DNA of 60,040 nucleotides. Source: Bacteroidota bacterium. Its GTDB lineage: Bacteria > Bacteroidota > Bacteroidia > Flavobacteriales > Weeksellaceae. Position 1 is the first letter of the stretch; every line of letters starts with the position of its first letter. The translations under genes were made by a program, and so were the position numbers. The notes under the pieces were generated by a model. It ran no database searches. It saw only the letters and a program-made list of their open reading frames with translations, and was not told the origin of the DNA. Shown piece after piece: positions 36,088 to 44,746 of the stretch. The stretch spans positions 1-60,040 of the forward strand of contig JAEWYW010000033.1 in the NCBI GenBank assembly GCA_023458535.1, in the 5' to 3' direction.

Positions 36088-37413
36088 ATGGTAAAAAAAA
36101 TATTTTCTTTAGCGTCTTTAAGTCTTTGTACAATTGGTTTTTCTCAATCTTTAGATTCCAAAAAATTAGATGAATACTTTAAAACTTTGGAAGACAACCA
36201 CAAGATTATGGGAAGCTTTGCTATTGCCAAAGATGATAAAATTATTTACACCAAAGCCATTGGTTTTGCAGATGCAGAGAATAATAAATTAGCTGATGTA
36301 AATACTGTCTACAGAATTGGCTCTATTTCAAAAACTTTTACGGCTGTTTTAATTATGAAAGCTGTGGAAGAAAATAAATTATCTTTAACAGACAAACTTT
36401 CTATATTTTTTCCTGAAGTAAAAAATGCCGATAAAATTTCAATCGAAAACTTATTGCAACACAGAAGTGGTATTCATGATTTTATGAACGACGAAAACTT
36501 TATACCAGCTACATACAAACCTTACTCACAAAAAGAAATTTTAGATTTAATTGTAAAAACTGAAAGCGATTTTGAGCCTGGAACAAAATACGATTATTCC
36601 AATTCAAATTATATTTTATTAGCATTAATTTTAGAGAAAGTCAATAAAAAATCTTATTCTGATTTGCTTTCAGATAAAATTACAATACCGTTGCAGCTCA
36701 CCCATACAAAAGTAGGCGGAAAAATCAATTCTAAAAATAATGAGGCGAACTCGTATTTGTATTTTAGAAACCAATATGAAAAACAAAGTGAAACCGATAT
36801 GAGTGTGGTTTTAGGAACTGGAAATTTGGTTTCTACTCCTAAAGAATTGCTTCTATTCATTATAGCGCTTGAAAATGGGAAGTTAGTTACCAAAGAAAGT
36901 CTAGCTACAATGAAAAATTATAAAGATCATTATGGTTTTGGAATTGCAGAAGTTCCTTTTAATGGTAAGAGAGGATTCGGACATAATGGAAGAATCGATG
37001 AATTTCAGTCGGTTATATATTATTTTCCAGACGAAAAAGTGAGCATCACCGGAATTACCAATCAATCTAATTATGATAATAATGATATTTCAATTAAAAC
37101 TTTAAGTGCAGCATATGGTTTAAATTTTAATATACCTAGTTTTACGAGTATTCAGGTTTCAGAAGCAGAAATTAGACCTTTTGTTGGGCTTTATTCTCAT
37201 CCTAAATTCCCAATGAAAATTAATATTTTTATTGAAAACGGAAAATTGATGGCGCAAGGAACAGGGCAGGATTCTTTTCCATTAGATGCGACCTCCAAAA
37301 ATAGTTTTAAATTTGATGAAACAGGAATTACATTGGAATTCAATGCCGAAAAAAATGAAATGCGTTACCAACAAATAGGGCAGGATTTAATCTTTAACAA
37401 AGAACAACAATAA
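36088..37413 (+). CDS. exported serine hydrolase (beta-lactamase/class C fold)
   Basis: A 441 aa protein with a signal peptide (MVKKIFSLASLSLCTIGFSQ). The penicillin-recognising fold has S79-x-x-K82 (GSISKTF), the tyrosine motif YSN at 170-172, and an HNG in the third motif (GFGHNGRIDEF). A C-terminal beta domain follows (about 355-441). Relatives include class C beta-lactamases, D-aminopeptidases and esterases; without other motifs the substrate is open. A cell-wall or peptide role in the periplasm is likely. It leads a group of three plus-strand genes ending with the M1 peptidase. Confidence 0.88.
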   Translation: MVKKIFSLASLSLCTIGFSQSLDSKKLDEYFKTLEDNHKIMGSFAIAKDDKIIYTKAIGFADAENNKLADVNTVYRIGSISKTFTAVLIMKAVEENKLSLTDKLSIFFPEVKNADKISIENLLQHRSGIHDFMNDENFIPATYKPYSQKEILDLIVKTESDFEPGTKYDYSNSNYILLALILEKVNKKSYSDLLSDKITIPLQLTHTKVGGKINSKNNEANSYLYFRNQYEKQSETDMSVVLGTGNLVSTPKELLLFIIALENGKLVTKESLATMKNYKDHYGFGIAEVPFNGKRGFGHNGRIDEFQSVIYYFPDEKVSITGITNQSNYDNNDISIKTLSAAYGLNFNIPSFTSIQVSEAEIRPFVGLYSHPKFPMKINIFIENGKLMAQGTGQDSFPLDATSKNSFKFDETGITLEFNAEKNEMRYQQIGQDLIFNKEQQ

Positions 37414-37414
37414 A

Positions 37415-37639
37415 ATGGAATTTTTAAAAATAAAACTTGAAGAAGGTGCCAACGCCGAAAAAATAATGGACCTTCTTCTTCAAATAAAAGGCATAAAAGC
37501 CATAGAAATAGAAACTGAAAACCCTTCAGAAAACGACATCAGAAAAGTGGTTGATAAAAGTAAAAATCAATTGAAATCTGGTGAGTACGAAGCTTTTGTA
37601 AACGATTTATTTGATGCTTTCCTCAATAAAAAATCCTAA
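37415..37639 (+). CDS. small hypothetical protein
   Basis: A 74 aa acidic protein with no signal peptide. Its first half could form a beta-alpha-beta unit (LKIKLEEGANAEKIMDLLLQIKGIKAIEIE), and its second half is a charged helix (VDKSKNQLKSGEYEAFVNDLF). It begins one base after the stop codon of the serine hydrolase gene and ends 8 bases before the M1 peptidase gene, so the three genes are tightly packed. I do not recognise the family; an antitoxin-like or regulatory role is possible only by size. Confidence 0.6.
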   Translation: MEFLKIKLEEGANAEKIMDLLLQIKGIKAIEIETENPSENDIRKVVDKSKNQLKSGEYEAFVNDLFDAFLNKKS

Positions 37640-37647
37640 AACTATAT

Positions 37648-40152
37648 ATGAAAAAAATAATCTTATCGTTATCCATACTAGGAACTTTACTTTCTCAGAA
37701 TGCCTTTGCTCAGACGGATACTTCCGGACAAGGCGTTTATCGCGCCACACATACCAAAAGAACGGAGCTGAAGCATACCAAGCTTAAGGTAAATTTCGAT
37801 TATCAAAAAGAGCAGCTCAATGGTGAAGAGTGGCTCACGGCAGCTCCCTATTTCTATCCTTCAGATTCTTTGGTTTTAAATGCCAAAAGCATGTTGATCC
37901 ACGAAGTGGCGTTGGATAATAAAGGCAAGAAATCTCCTCTTAAATACGATTATAAAGATGATATTCTAAAAATCAACTTAGATAAAACTTATACCAAAGG
38001 TCAGGATTACACCGTGTACATCAAATATACAGCCCGTCCCAATGAGGTTAAACAAAAGGGTAGTGCTGCCATTAACGATGCCAAAGGTTTATATTTTATT
38101 AATGCACAGGGCAAAGATCCCGATAAACCGATACAAATCTGGACTCAAGGTGAGACAGAATCTTCCTCCGCATGGTTTCCTACTATAGACAAAACCAACC
38201 AGAAAACTACTCAGGAAATTTATATGACGGTTCCTGATAAATATGTAACGCTTTCCAACGGTATTCTTAAGGAACAGAAAAAAGAAGCCAATGGTCTAAG
38301 AACAGATTATTGGGTGATGGATAAAAAACACTCACCTTACTTATTTTTCATGGGTGTTGGCGATTATGCAATTGTAAGAGATAAATGGAGAAATATCCCT
38401 GTGGACTATTATGTTGAAAAGGAATATGAACCTTATGCAAAGCAGATTTATGGACTAACACCAGAAATGATGGAGTTCTTTTCTAAAAAACTGGGTTATG
38501 ATTATCCTTGGAGCAAATATGCACAAATTTCTGGTAGAGATTATGTTTCTGGAGCCATGGAGAATACCACTGCAACTCTACACAGTTCGGATGTGTTACA
38601 GAAACCCGGTCAGTTGATTGATGAAAACAAATGGGAATCTACCATTGCGCACGAACTTTTCCACCATTGGTTTGGGGATTTGGTAACTGCTGAAAGCTGG
38701 AGCAATCTTACCATTAATGAGTCTTTTGCCAATTATTCAGAATATCTTTGGTTGGAACATAAATACGGAAAGGACGAAGCAGATTATCATAAACTGAATG
38801 ATTTAAGCTACTACCACCAAACGCCTACAGATTTCAAGAAAGACTTGGTGCGTTTTGATTATGCTTCACGCGAAGATGTTTTCGATTTGGTTACCTACAA
38901 TAAAGGGGGTGGAATTCTGCATATGTTGAGAAATTACCTCGGCGATGATGCCTTTTTTGCTGCCATGAACGATTTCTTGAAAACTTATGAATATCAAAAT
39001 GCTGAAGCACATCAACTAAGGCTATCTTTTGAAAAAGTATCTGGTAAAGATCTCAATTGGTTTTTCAACCAGTGGTATTTTGGCAGCGGTAACCCAAAAT
39101 TAGGTTCCACTTTTACATATGAGCCTATTAAAAAAGAGGTAACGGTAACTGTTAATCAGACCCAAACGCCACTTTTTCAATTTCCATTAACCATAGATGT
39201 TTATCAGAACGGTAAACCTACACGTCAGAAAGTATGGGTAGATGCCAAAAGCACCAATACATTTAAATTTCCTGCTACTCAAAACCCAGATTTGGTGAAC
39301 ATTAATGCAGATGGTATTTTAATTTCTGATATCGCAGATAAAAAAACTCCTGAGCAAAGCCTGATGCAGTTCATCAATACAAAAGAAATGTACGGAAGAG
39401 GGAAGGCTCTGCAGAATATTAAGGAAAATATGGATAACTCTTCATCCATCAAATTAATCGCTGCGGCATTAAAAGACCCATCACCAAGAATTCGACAAAA
39501 AGCACTGGAAATGACCGATCTTTCAAAACCAGAGCAAGCCAAAGTACTTTTAGCAGATGTTGAAAAACTGGCTACGACTGATCCAAAAACATTGGTTCAA
39601 GGTGCAGCCATATCTGCATTAGGAAAAACAAAAGATAAAAAATACCTGTCTATTTATGAAAAAGGTGTGAGTGCGGTTTCAAATTCCGTGCGTGGAAACT
39701 CTATAGCGGCAATTGCCTCAACAGATCCTGCAAAGATTGAAGCATTCGCCGATAAGATAGATTTAGAGGGAGCTTCCGAAGAATTATTGAGTCAGATGTT
39801 GCCTATTGTAGTAAAGAATAAAATTACCTCTCAAATGGATAAACTGGCTCCAATAGTGGCTTTCTATCCTTTTATAAAATTTCAGAATCCAAGTTTAGGG
39901 AAGTCTGCTGAGGATGGTTTCAACTGGATCATGACTTCAGATAACTTAAAAGCTACCGAAAGCATTACCAAGTTACTCGGCCAAGCAAAAAGTCAAGTTG
40001 CTGCCAATCCGCAGGCAAAAATGATGATTTCACAGATGTTAAAGGATGGACTTGCGAAGAAGATGGATTTACTAAAACAAAATCCTACAAAAGCGAACAG
40101 CATTAATCCACAGATTGATGCTTTAAATAAAGCTATTGAAGATTACAAATAG
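37648..40152 (+). CDS. exported M1-family aminopeptidase
   Basis: An 834 aa zinc aminopeptidase with a signal peptide (cleavage near AFAQ, residue 22). The exopeptidase motif GAMEN is at 302-306, the zinc motif HELFH at 335-339 with the third ligand E358 (NESFANY), and a catalytic Tyr region follows. Domain order is the M1 beta-sandwich, thermolysin-like core, a beta domain (about 490-570), then a HEAT-like helical end (about 575-834; APSPRIRQKALE-type helices). It trims peptides in the periplasm. It is the last gene of a group with the serine hydrolase and ends at a strong terminator. Confidence 0.94.
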   Translation: MKKIILSLSILGTLLSQNAFAQTDTSGQGVYRATHTKRTELKHTKLKVNFDYQKEQLNGEEWLTAAPYFYPSDSLVLNAKSMLIHEVALDNKGKKSPLKYDYKDDILKINLDKTYTKGQDYTVYIKYTARPNEVKQKGSAAINDAKGLYFINAQGKDPDKPIQIWTQGETESSSAWFPTIDKTNQKTTQEIYMTVPDKYVTLSNGILKEQKKEANGLRTDYWVMDKKHSPYLFFMGVGDYAIVRDKWRNIPVDYYVEKEYEPYAKQIYGLTPEMMEFFSKKLGYDYPWSKYAQISGRDYVSGAMENTTATLHSSDVLQKPGQLIDENKWESTIAHELFHHWFGDLVTAESWSNLTINESFANYSEYLWLEHKYGKDEADYHKLNDLSYYHQTPTDFKKDLVRFDYASREDVFDLVTYNKGGGILHMLRNYLGDDAFFAAMNDFLKTYEYQNAEAHQLRLSFEKVSGKDLNWFFNQWYFGSGNPKLGSTFTYEPIKKEVTVTVNQTQTPLFQFPLTIDVYQNGKPTRQKVWVDAKSTNTFKFPATQNPDLVNINADGILISDIADKKTPEQSLMQFINTKEMYGRGKALQNIKENMDNSSSIKLIAAALKDPSPRIRQKALEMTDLSKPEQAKVLLADVEKLATTDPKTLVQGAAISALGKTKDKKYLSIYEKGVSAVSNSVRGNSIAAIASTDPAKIEAFADKIDLEGASEELLSQMLPIVVKNKITSQMDKLAPIVAFYPFIKFQNPSLGKSAEDGFNWIMTSDNLKATESITKLLGQAKSQVAANPQAKMMISQMLKDGLAKKMDLLKQNPTKANSINPQIDALNKAIEDYK

Positions 40153-40171
40153 AAATTTGAGAATTATACTT

Positions 40172-40198
40172 AAAAGCAACCATATCTAGGTTGCTTTT
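40172..40198 (+). terminator. terminator after the M1 aminopeptidase
   Basis: Stem AAAAGCAACC with its complement and a 7-base loop, followed by seven T. It separates the peptidase gene from the blaI promoter. Confidence 0.85.
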
Positions 40199-40227
40199 TT
40201 TATTTTCTTATTATCCCTAAAAAAATA

Positions 40228-40258
40228 GTTGTAAATAAAAAAAATAGTTTTATATTTG
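40228..40258 (+). promoter_or_regulatory. promoter of the blaI-M56 operon
   Basis: GTTG (40228-40231) is followed after 19 bases by TATATTTG (40251-40258), a near-complete Bacteroidota promoter. The start of transcription should fall near 40264, inside the palindrome at 40263-40276. Confidence 0.75.
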
Positions 40259-40262
40259 TTTA

Positions 40263-40276
40263 ACTAATTAATTAGT
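40263..40276. promoter_or_regulatory. candidate BlaI operator: perfect 14-base palindrome
   Basis: ACTAATTAATTAGT is a perfect inverted repeat just downstream of the -7 element and spanning the predicted transcription start. BlaI/MecI/CopY repressors bind such palindromes in their own promoters, so this is the likely operator (inference). Confidence 0.65.
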
Positions 40277-40309
40277 GATAGAGTTGATTTTAAAAATAAG
40301 AGCAAAAAA

Positions 40310-40678
40310 ATGAGTCAGATACAATCATTAACAAAAGCCGAAGAACAGATTATGCAGTATTTGTGGAAACTTCAAAAGGGTTTCTTAAAAGATGTCTTAG
40401 AACTTTTCCCAGAACCAAAACCGCATACCAATACTGTTTCTACAATTCTTAAAGTTTTAAAAGAAAAAGGTTTTGTAGATTATGAGGTGTTTGGGAGACA
40501 GCACCAATATTTTCCTTTAATAACAAAGGAACAATACACCGGCAAAAGCATGAAGAGCTTGGTAAAAAACTATTTCAAAGGTTCTTATAAAAACGTTGTT
40601 TCTTTTCTGGTAGAGAAAAATGAAATGAGTGTTGAAGACCTTGAAATGCTGCTGAAAGAACTTAAAAAGAAAGACTAA
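40310..40678 (+). CDS. BlaI/MecI/CopY-family transcriptional repressor
   Basis: A 122 aa winged-helix repressor. The opening LTKAEEQIMQYLWKLQKG, the recognition helix region NTVSTILKVLKEKGFVDYEVFGRQHQYFPLI and the final dimerisation helices (VEDLEMLLKELKKKD) define the family. It probably binds the adjacent palindrome and is inactivated when the M56 partner signals. Its stop codon overlaps the start of the M56 gene by one base (TAATG). Relatives control beta-lactamase genes in Gram-positive bacteria; no beta-lactamase gene is in this operon. Confidence 0.9.
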   Translation: MSQIQSLTKAEEQIMQYLWKLQKGFLKDVLELFPEPKPHTNTVSTILKVLKEKGFVDYEVFGRQHQYFPLITKEQYTGKSMKSLVKNYFKGSYKNVVSFLVEKNEMSVEDLEMLLKELKKKD

Positions 40679-42512
40679 TGGAATCTTTGCTGCTGTACCT
40701 GTTCAAACTTATTGTATGTTCTGGTGTAATGTTTTTGTATTATCAATTGTCTTTAAAAGATAAAACGTTTCATCATTACAACCGTTTTTATTTGTTGGGA
40801 AGCGTTGCAGTGTCAATATTGCTGCCTCTTATAAAAATTGAGTATTTTACCGTTGAGGTGAATGAGAATGTTTATGCATTGCTGAGCAAGTTTCAGTATT
40901 TTAATAATCAAAAACCATTAGAAGATGATATCTCTTATTATAGAATTTTTCTTACAATTTTGGAACTGGTTGCTTTCTTTTTGGTAGCCAAGCTCCTTTT
41001 GGGAATTTTTAAAATTTTGCGTTTTAGAAAGGAATTTCCTCAGCATAAAATGGGTGAAATAACCTTTTACGAAACCAATTTAAAAGATGCACCGTTTTCT
41101 TTTTTCAAAAACCTATTTTGGAAGGACGGTATCGACATAAAATCTGATGTCGGAAAACAAATCCTCAAACACGAAATGGTGCATATTGAGCAGAACCACT
41201 CTTGGGACAAATTGTTTGTAGAAATATCGACAGCAATTTTCTGGTTCAATCCGTTTTTCTACTTTATTAAAAAAGAACTCTATCTTATTCACGAATATTT
41301 GGCCGATCATAAGGCAGTGAAAAAATCAGACACCAAGGCATTTGCGCAGATGCTTTTGGCAAGTCATTTTTCTGAAAGTTCACTTCCAATGACCAGTCCA
41401 TTTCTTAATTCTAATCTTAAAAAACGATTAAAAATGTTACAAAAACCCAAAACAAAATATTCTTACATAAGACGATTATTAGTATTACCCATTTTATTTG
41501 CAATAGGTTTCATTTACTTGGTGAATGCGGAGAACAAGAAAATTGCACAAATTAACGGGATGTCTTTGAAGAAAGATACTATTTCTCCTAAGGTAACCGT
41601 TACCGCGGAGTTGGTGGAAGTAGGAGCAAGTGACCCAGTAGCCACAGTTTTGAAAGAAGCAGATGAAACAAGCATTTATTTAATAGATGGTAAAGAAGTA
41701 AAAAAGACAGACTTTGAATCGATTTATAATAAAAAACCTGCGCAGTACTACTTTGTGCATTCAGTGGCAAGTAATCAACCAGGAAAGTCAATTTTTAGTG
41801 CTGAGAAAATGGATGATGAAAATGCAAAAAAAACTAGAGAAAAATTGCTTGAAGAATTTTTTGGGGGCAAAATTGAAAATGGTTCTATTGACTATTCAGA
41901 TGCAATACAAGTTCAGGAAGATGCTAAACAAGTGGCGATTGACGTAAAACAAGCTCTAAAGATACCGAAGAAGCTGAGCTTGAAACAAGGCAAGCTTTAA
42001 AAGATGCCGAAGAAGCTGAGCGTGAAACAAGACAAGCTTTAAAATACTCTATCAAAGCTGCTCAAGATACAAAGAATACTGCTGCAAATTCAGAGAAAAT
42101 AAGAAAGCAGTCTGAAAGAATTTCACAACAATCAAAAAAAGTTCAAATTCAATCAGAATTGATTAGAAAGGAAGCAGAAAAAATTAGACAAGAAAATTCA
42201 GATCTTACAAGAAGTGTAGGCATAGAGAAGGTTGGTAATGTAAAATCTCCATGGGTGGTGGTTTCTGATGTCCGTAAGAGTAATGATGATCAACCCGCTC
42301 CCAAAGATCCAAGATTGCCATTTTATACAAGTCGAAACAATACTAATTCCACACATGGAAACACCGTGAAATCTTATGATGACTATGATGTTTATGTGGA
42401 TGGAAAAATGATTGATAAAGCCGATTTTAAGAAAATCGATCCAAAAGCTATTCAATCAGTTAATGTTTACAAAAATGATGGCAGGGCGAGACTTGAGGTG
42501 AAATTAAAATAA
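40678..42512 (+). pseudogene. M56-family (BlaR1-like) metallopeptidase, split by a one-base deletion
   Basis: The first frame (40678-42000, 440 aa) has membrane helices near residues 1-22, 38-52, 90-112 and 262-280 and the zinc motif HEMVH (H165-H169). A TonB-plug-like motif (YLIDGKEVKKTDF) follows. It runs into a stop within a 42-base tandem repeat. In the -1 frame the sequence continues without a stop to 42512, ending with a second plug-like motif (VYVDGKMIDKADFKKIDP). Comparing repeat copies, CTAAAGAT in copy 1 against TTAAAAGAT in copy 2 shows one A missing at 41958-41960. Restoring it gives a 611 aa protein. It could be a real mutation or a sequencing error. The partner blaI overlaps the start. 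Confidence 0.8.
41950..42032 (+). repeat. 42-base in-frame tandem repeat within the M56 gene
   Basis: Copy 1 (41950-41990, one base short) and copy 2 (41991-42032) encode the 14-residue unit QALKDAEEAERETR; a partial third copy starts at 42033. The charged unit would extend a coiled coil in the restored protein. Confidence 0.85.
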
Positions 42513-42520
42513 TTATAAAT

Positions 42521-43435
42521 ATGCAAAAACTATCACTTGTATTTATTTTAGTCTGTACATTGTGCTCAGCACAAGTTCAACGGTTTACTTATGAATACAA
42601 ATTCATTCCAGATTCTACCAACATATCCGAAGTTATTAAAGAAGTAATGCTTTTAGATATTGATAAAAATGGATCTACATATTACAGCTGGGATAAATTT
42701 CAACAAGATTCTATTAGAACCGCAGAATTCGAAAAACAAATAAAATCGGGCAGCACTAATTTAAACATTAAACAGACCACCAATAAAGGTGTTGTTGGTT
42801 ACAAAGTTACAAAGCAATATCCCGATTTTAAAACCCACTTATTAACTTCATTAATTCAGGATTCTTATAAGATTCTTGAAGACCAAAAACCAGAATGGAA
42901 AATATACCCTGATAAGCAAAAAGTCGGGAACTATGATGGTCAGAAAGCCACCACCAGTTTTGGCGGTCGGGAATGGACAGCGTGGTTCAGTACAGATTTG
43001 CCATTTCAGGATGGTCCGTACAAATTTTATGGTTTACCAGGATTGATTGTGAAAATCACCGATAAAAGTGGAGATTTTGATATGACTTTGATAGGGAATA
43101 AAACCATCAACAAGACCAATAATGATTCAGAAAAGGGCTCTGAAAATAATGGCAATTTTAAGGCTTTTGGATTACAGGAAAAAGAAATTGAAGTTAGCGA
43201 AAAGCAATATAAAAAAGTGTGGAAAGATTATCTGAGTGATCCGACGAAAAATATGAGACAGATGATGGGTTCACGAATGGGAGCTGATGGTGCAACAGTT
43301 AATACGGTAATAAAAATGAAAGATGCCAACGGAAAGGAAATCGATCAGAGTCAAATGTTTAAACAAATGGAGAAGAGGATTAAAGATAGGGAAGTAAAAA
43401 ACAATAACAGAATAGAACCTGATTTGTACAAGTAA
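42521..43435 (+). CDS. exported GLPGLI-family protein
   Basis: A 304 aa protein with a signal peptide (MQKLSLVFILVCTLCSAQ). The name-giving motif is present as FYGLPGLIVKITDKSG in the second half, preceded by the AWFSTDLPFQDGPY segment that is usual in this family. The end is charged and rich in Met/Lys. GLPGLI proteins are Bacteroidota-specific, exported and of unknown function. It lies 8 bases after the M56 gene, so it completes a blaI-M56-GLPGLI operon, a grouping I know from related genomes. Confidence 0.9.
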   Translation: MQKLSLVFILVCTLCSAQVQRFTYEYKFIPDSTNISEVIKEVMLLDIDKNGSTYYSWDKFQQDSIRTAEFEKQIKSGSTNLNIKQTTNKGVVGYKVTKQYPDFKTHLLTSLIQDSYKILEDQKPEWKIYPDKQKVGNYDGQKATTSFGGREWTAWFSTDLPFQDGPYKFYGLPGLIVKITDKSGDFDMTLIGNKTINKTNNDSEKGSENNGNFKAFGLQEKEIEVSEKQYKKVWKDYLSDPTKNMRQMMGSRMGADGATVNTVIKMKDANGKEIDQSQMFKQMEKRIKDREVKNNNRIEPDLYK

Positions 43436-43583
43436 AATTCCGTGATTTTACTGAGATTATTTTCGGAGTTTTACGATAAAAATCCATGGTATGCAGAGGT
43501 ATATTTGTAGTAACAATAATAAAAACTAAAATATAATTGATCAAAAACTAATAACCTCCCATACTACACCAAAGTGTTTTATT

Positions 43584-43611
43584 AACAAGCTGCTTTTCTG
43601 AGCAGCTTGTT
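43584..43611 (+). terminator. terminator of the blaI-M56-GLPGLI operon
   Basis: A perfect 11-base-pair stem AACAAGCTGCT with a 6-base loop. It is followed by TTGTAT rather than a long T run. It lies 148 bases after the GLPGLI stop; the stretch 43436-43583 holds nothing else that I recognise. Confidence 0.65.
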
Positions 43612-43669
43612 TTGTATAAAATCTCTACGTGAAAAGAAATTATTTTTACATTTACAAAAAACTACTACC

Positions 43670-44629
43670 ATGAAAAATTTCAGTTTTGTGTTTCTATTTT
43701 TATCATTGATGGCTTTTACTCAAAAAAAGGAAGACTCCTCATTAAAAGGTTTATTAAAAGAACTCGGCGACAATGCATGTAAATGTACCGATTCTGTAAA
43801 GTTAATGAACAGGGAGAAAAAAGATATTTTTAATGATATTAATAATTGTATCGATGAACAAACTAGTGCTCTTCAGCTGGGGTCGTTGTTGATGGATGCA
43901 AAGAATCTAGAAAAAAATGCGAAAACTGTTGATGGAAAAAAACAAATCAATCTAAATTTCAATTCCAATAAGAATTCTAAACAATATACCGATAGTTATC
44001 ATCAACTTGAAAGATATTTAATGGAAAATTGTCCGAGTGTAAAAAATGCAGCTAACACTTCAGAGACTAAATCAGAGCATTTTTCAGATGATGAAAAGGC
44101 AATTGATTTTTACTTAAAAGGAGATAAGGTGTTCAAAAATAAAAATTGGAAAGAGGCAGTCAAATTTTTTGAACTTGCCACTAAGAAAGATCGAAATTTT
44201 GTTTATGCATGGGATAATCTCGGACTATCTTACCGTCAGTTAGGTGAGTATGATAATGCAATCAATGCTTATAAAAGTTCGCTCTTAATAGATCCTAAAG
44301 GTAAAATGCCTCTACAAAATATTCCTGTCGCTTATATCTATAAAAAAGAATATCAAAAGGCCGTAGATGCTTACTTGGAATTAGATAAAATTTATCCAGA
44401 CGATCCTGAAGCATATTACGGAATTGGAAATATTTATATGAATGGTTTAAAAGATGATGAAAAAGCCTTGGATTACATGTGCAAAGCTTATGTCATCTAC
44501 ACGAAGCAGAAATCACCTTACCGAACCGATGCAGAAAAGAACATTCATAATCTGTATATTCGATTTAAAGACAATGGTAAAGAAAGCACATTTAAAGAAA
44601 TTCTAAAAAGGAATAATATCAATTTCTAA
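43670..44629 (+). CDS. exported tetratricopeptide-repeat protein
   Basis: A 319 aa protein with a signal peptide (MKNFSFVFLFLSLMAFTQ). I start at the ATG 43670-43672; an upstream in-frame ATG at 43607 falls within the preceding terminator hairpin. The N-terminal part has cysteines (CKCTDS, NNCIDE, ENCPSV). TPR units are clear at about 140-250 (AIDFYLKGDKVFKNKNWKEA, YAWDNLGLSYRQLGEYDNAI, AYYGIGNIYMNG). It is probably a periplasmic scaffold. It is a single-gene unit between the GLPGLI operon and menB. Confidence 0.85.
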   Translation: MKNFSFVFLFLSLMAFTQKKEDSSLKGLLKELGDNACKCTDSVKLMNREKKDIFNDINNCIDEQTSALQLGSLLMDAKNLEKNAKTVDGKKQINLNFNSNKNSKQYTDSYHQLERYLMENCPSVKNAANTSETKSEHFSDDEKAIDFYLKGDKVFKNKNWKEAVKFFELATKKDRNFVYAWDNLGLSYRQLGEYDNAINAYKSSLLIDPKGKMPLQNIPVAYIYKKEYQKAVDAYLELDKIYPDDPEAYYGIGNIYMNGLKDDEKALDYMCKAYVIYTKQKSPYRTDAEKNIHNLYIRFKDNGKESTFKEILKRNNINF

Positions 44630-44746
44630 GTAGCCTACTTTTTTGCAGTAAATTTTCCATTTTTTTGCGAAGAAATACTTGAGTTTACAATAAATTCACC
44701 TTTCAATCTTCCTCATATTTCCCTATATTTACGCAAAATTTTATTT

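Noticed and set aside
41950..42000. Programmed ribosomal frameshift in the M56 gene
   Set aside because: There is no good slippery heptamer at the site (CTAAAG), and the neighbouring repeat copy shows directly where one A is missing, so an indel is the simpler explanation.
43607..43669. Upstream in-frame ATG for the TPR protein
   Set aside because: The ATG lies in the terminator hairpin of the previous operon, and the extension would hide the clear signal peptide that starts at 43670.
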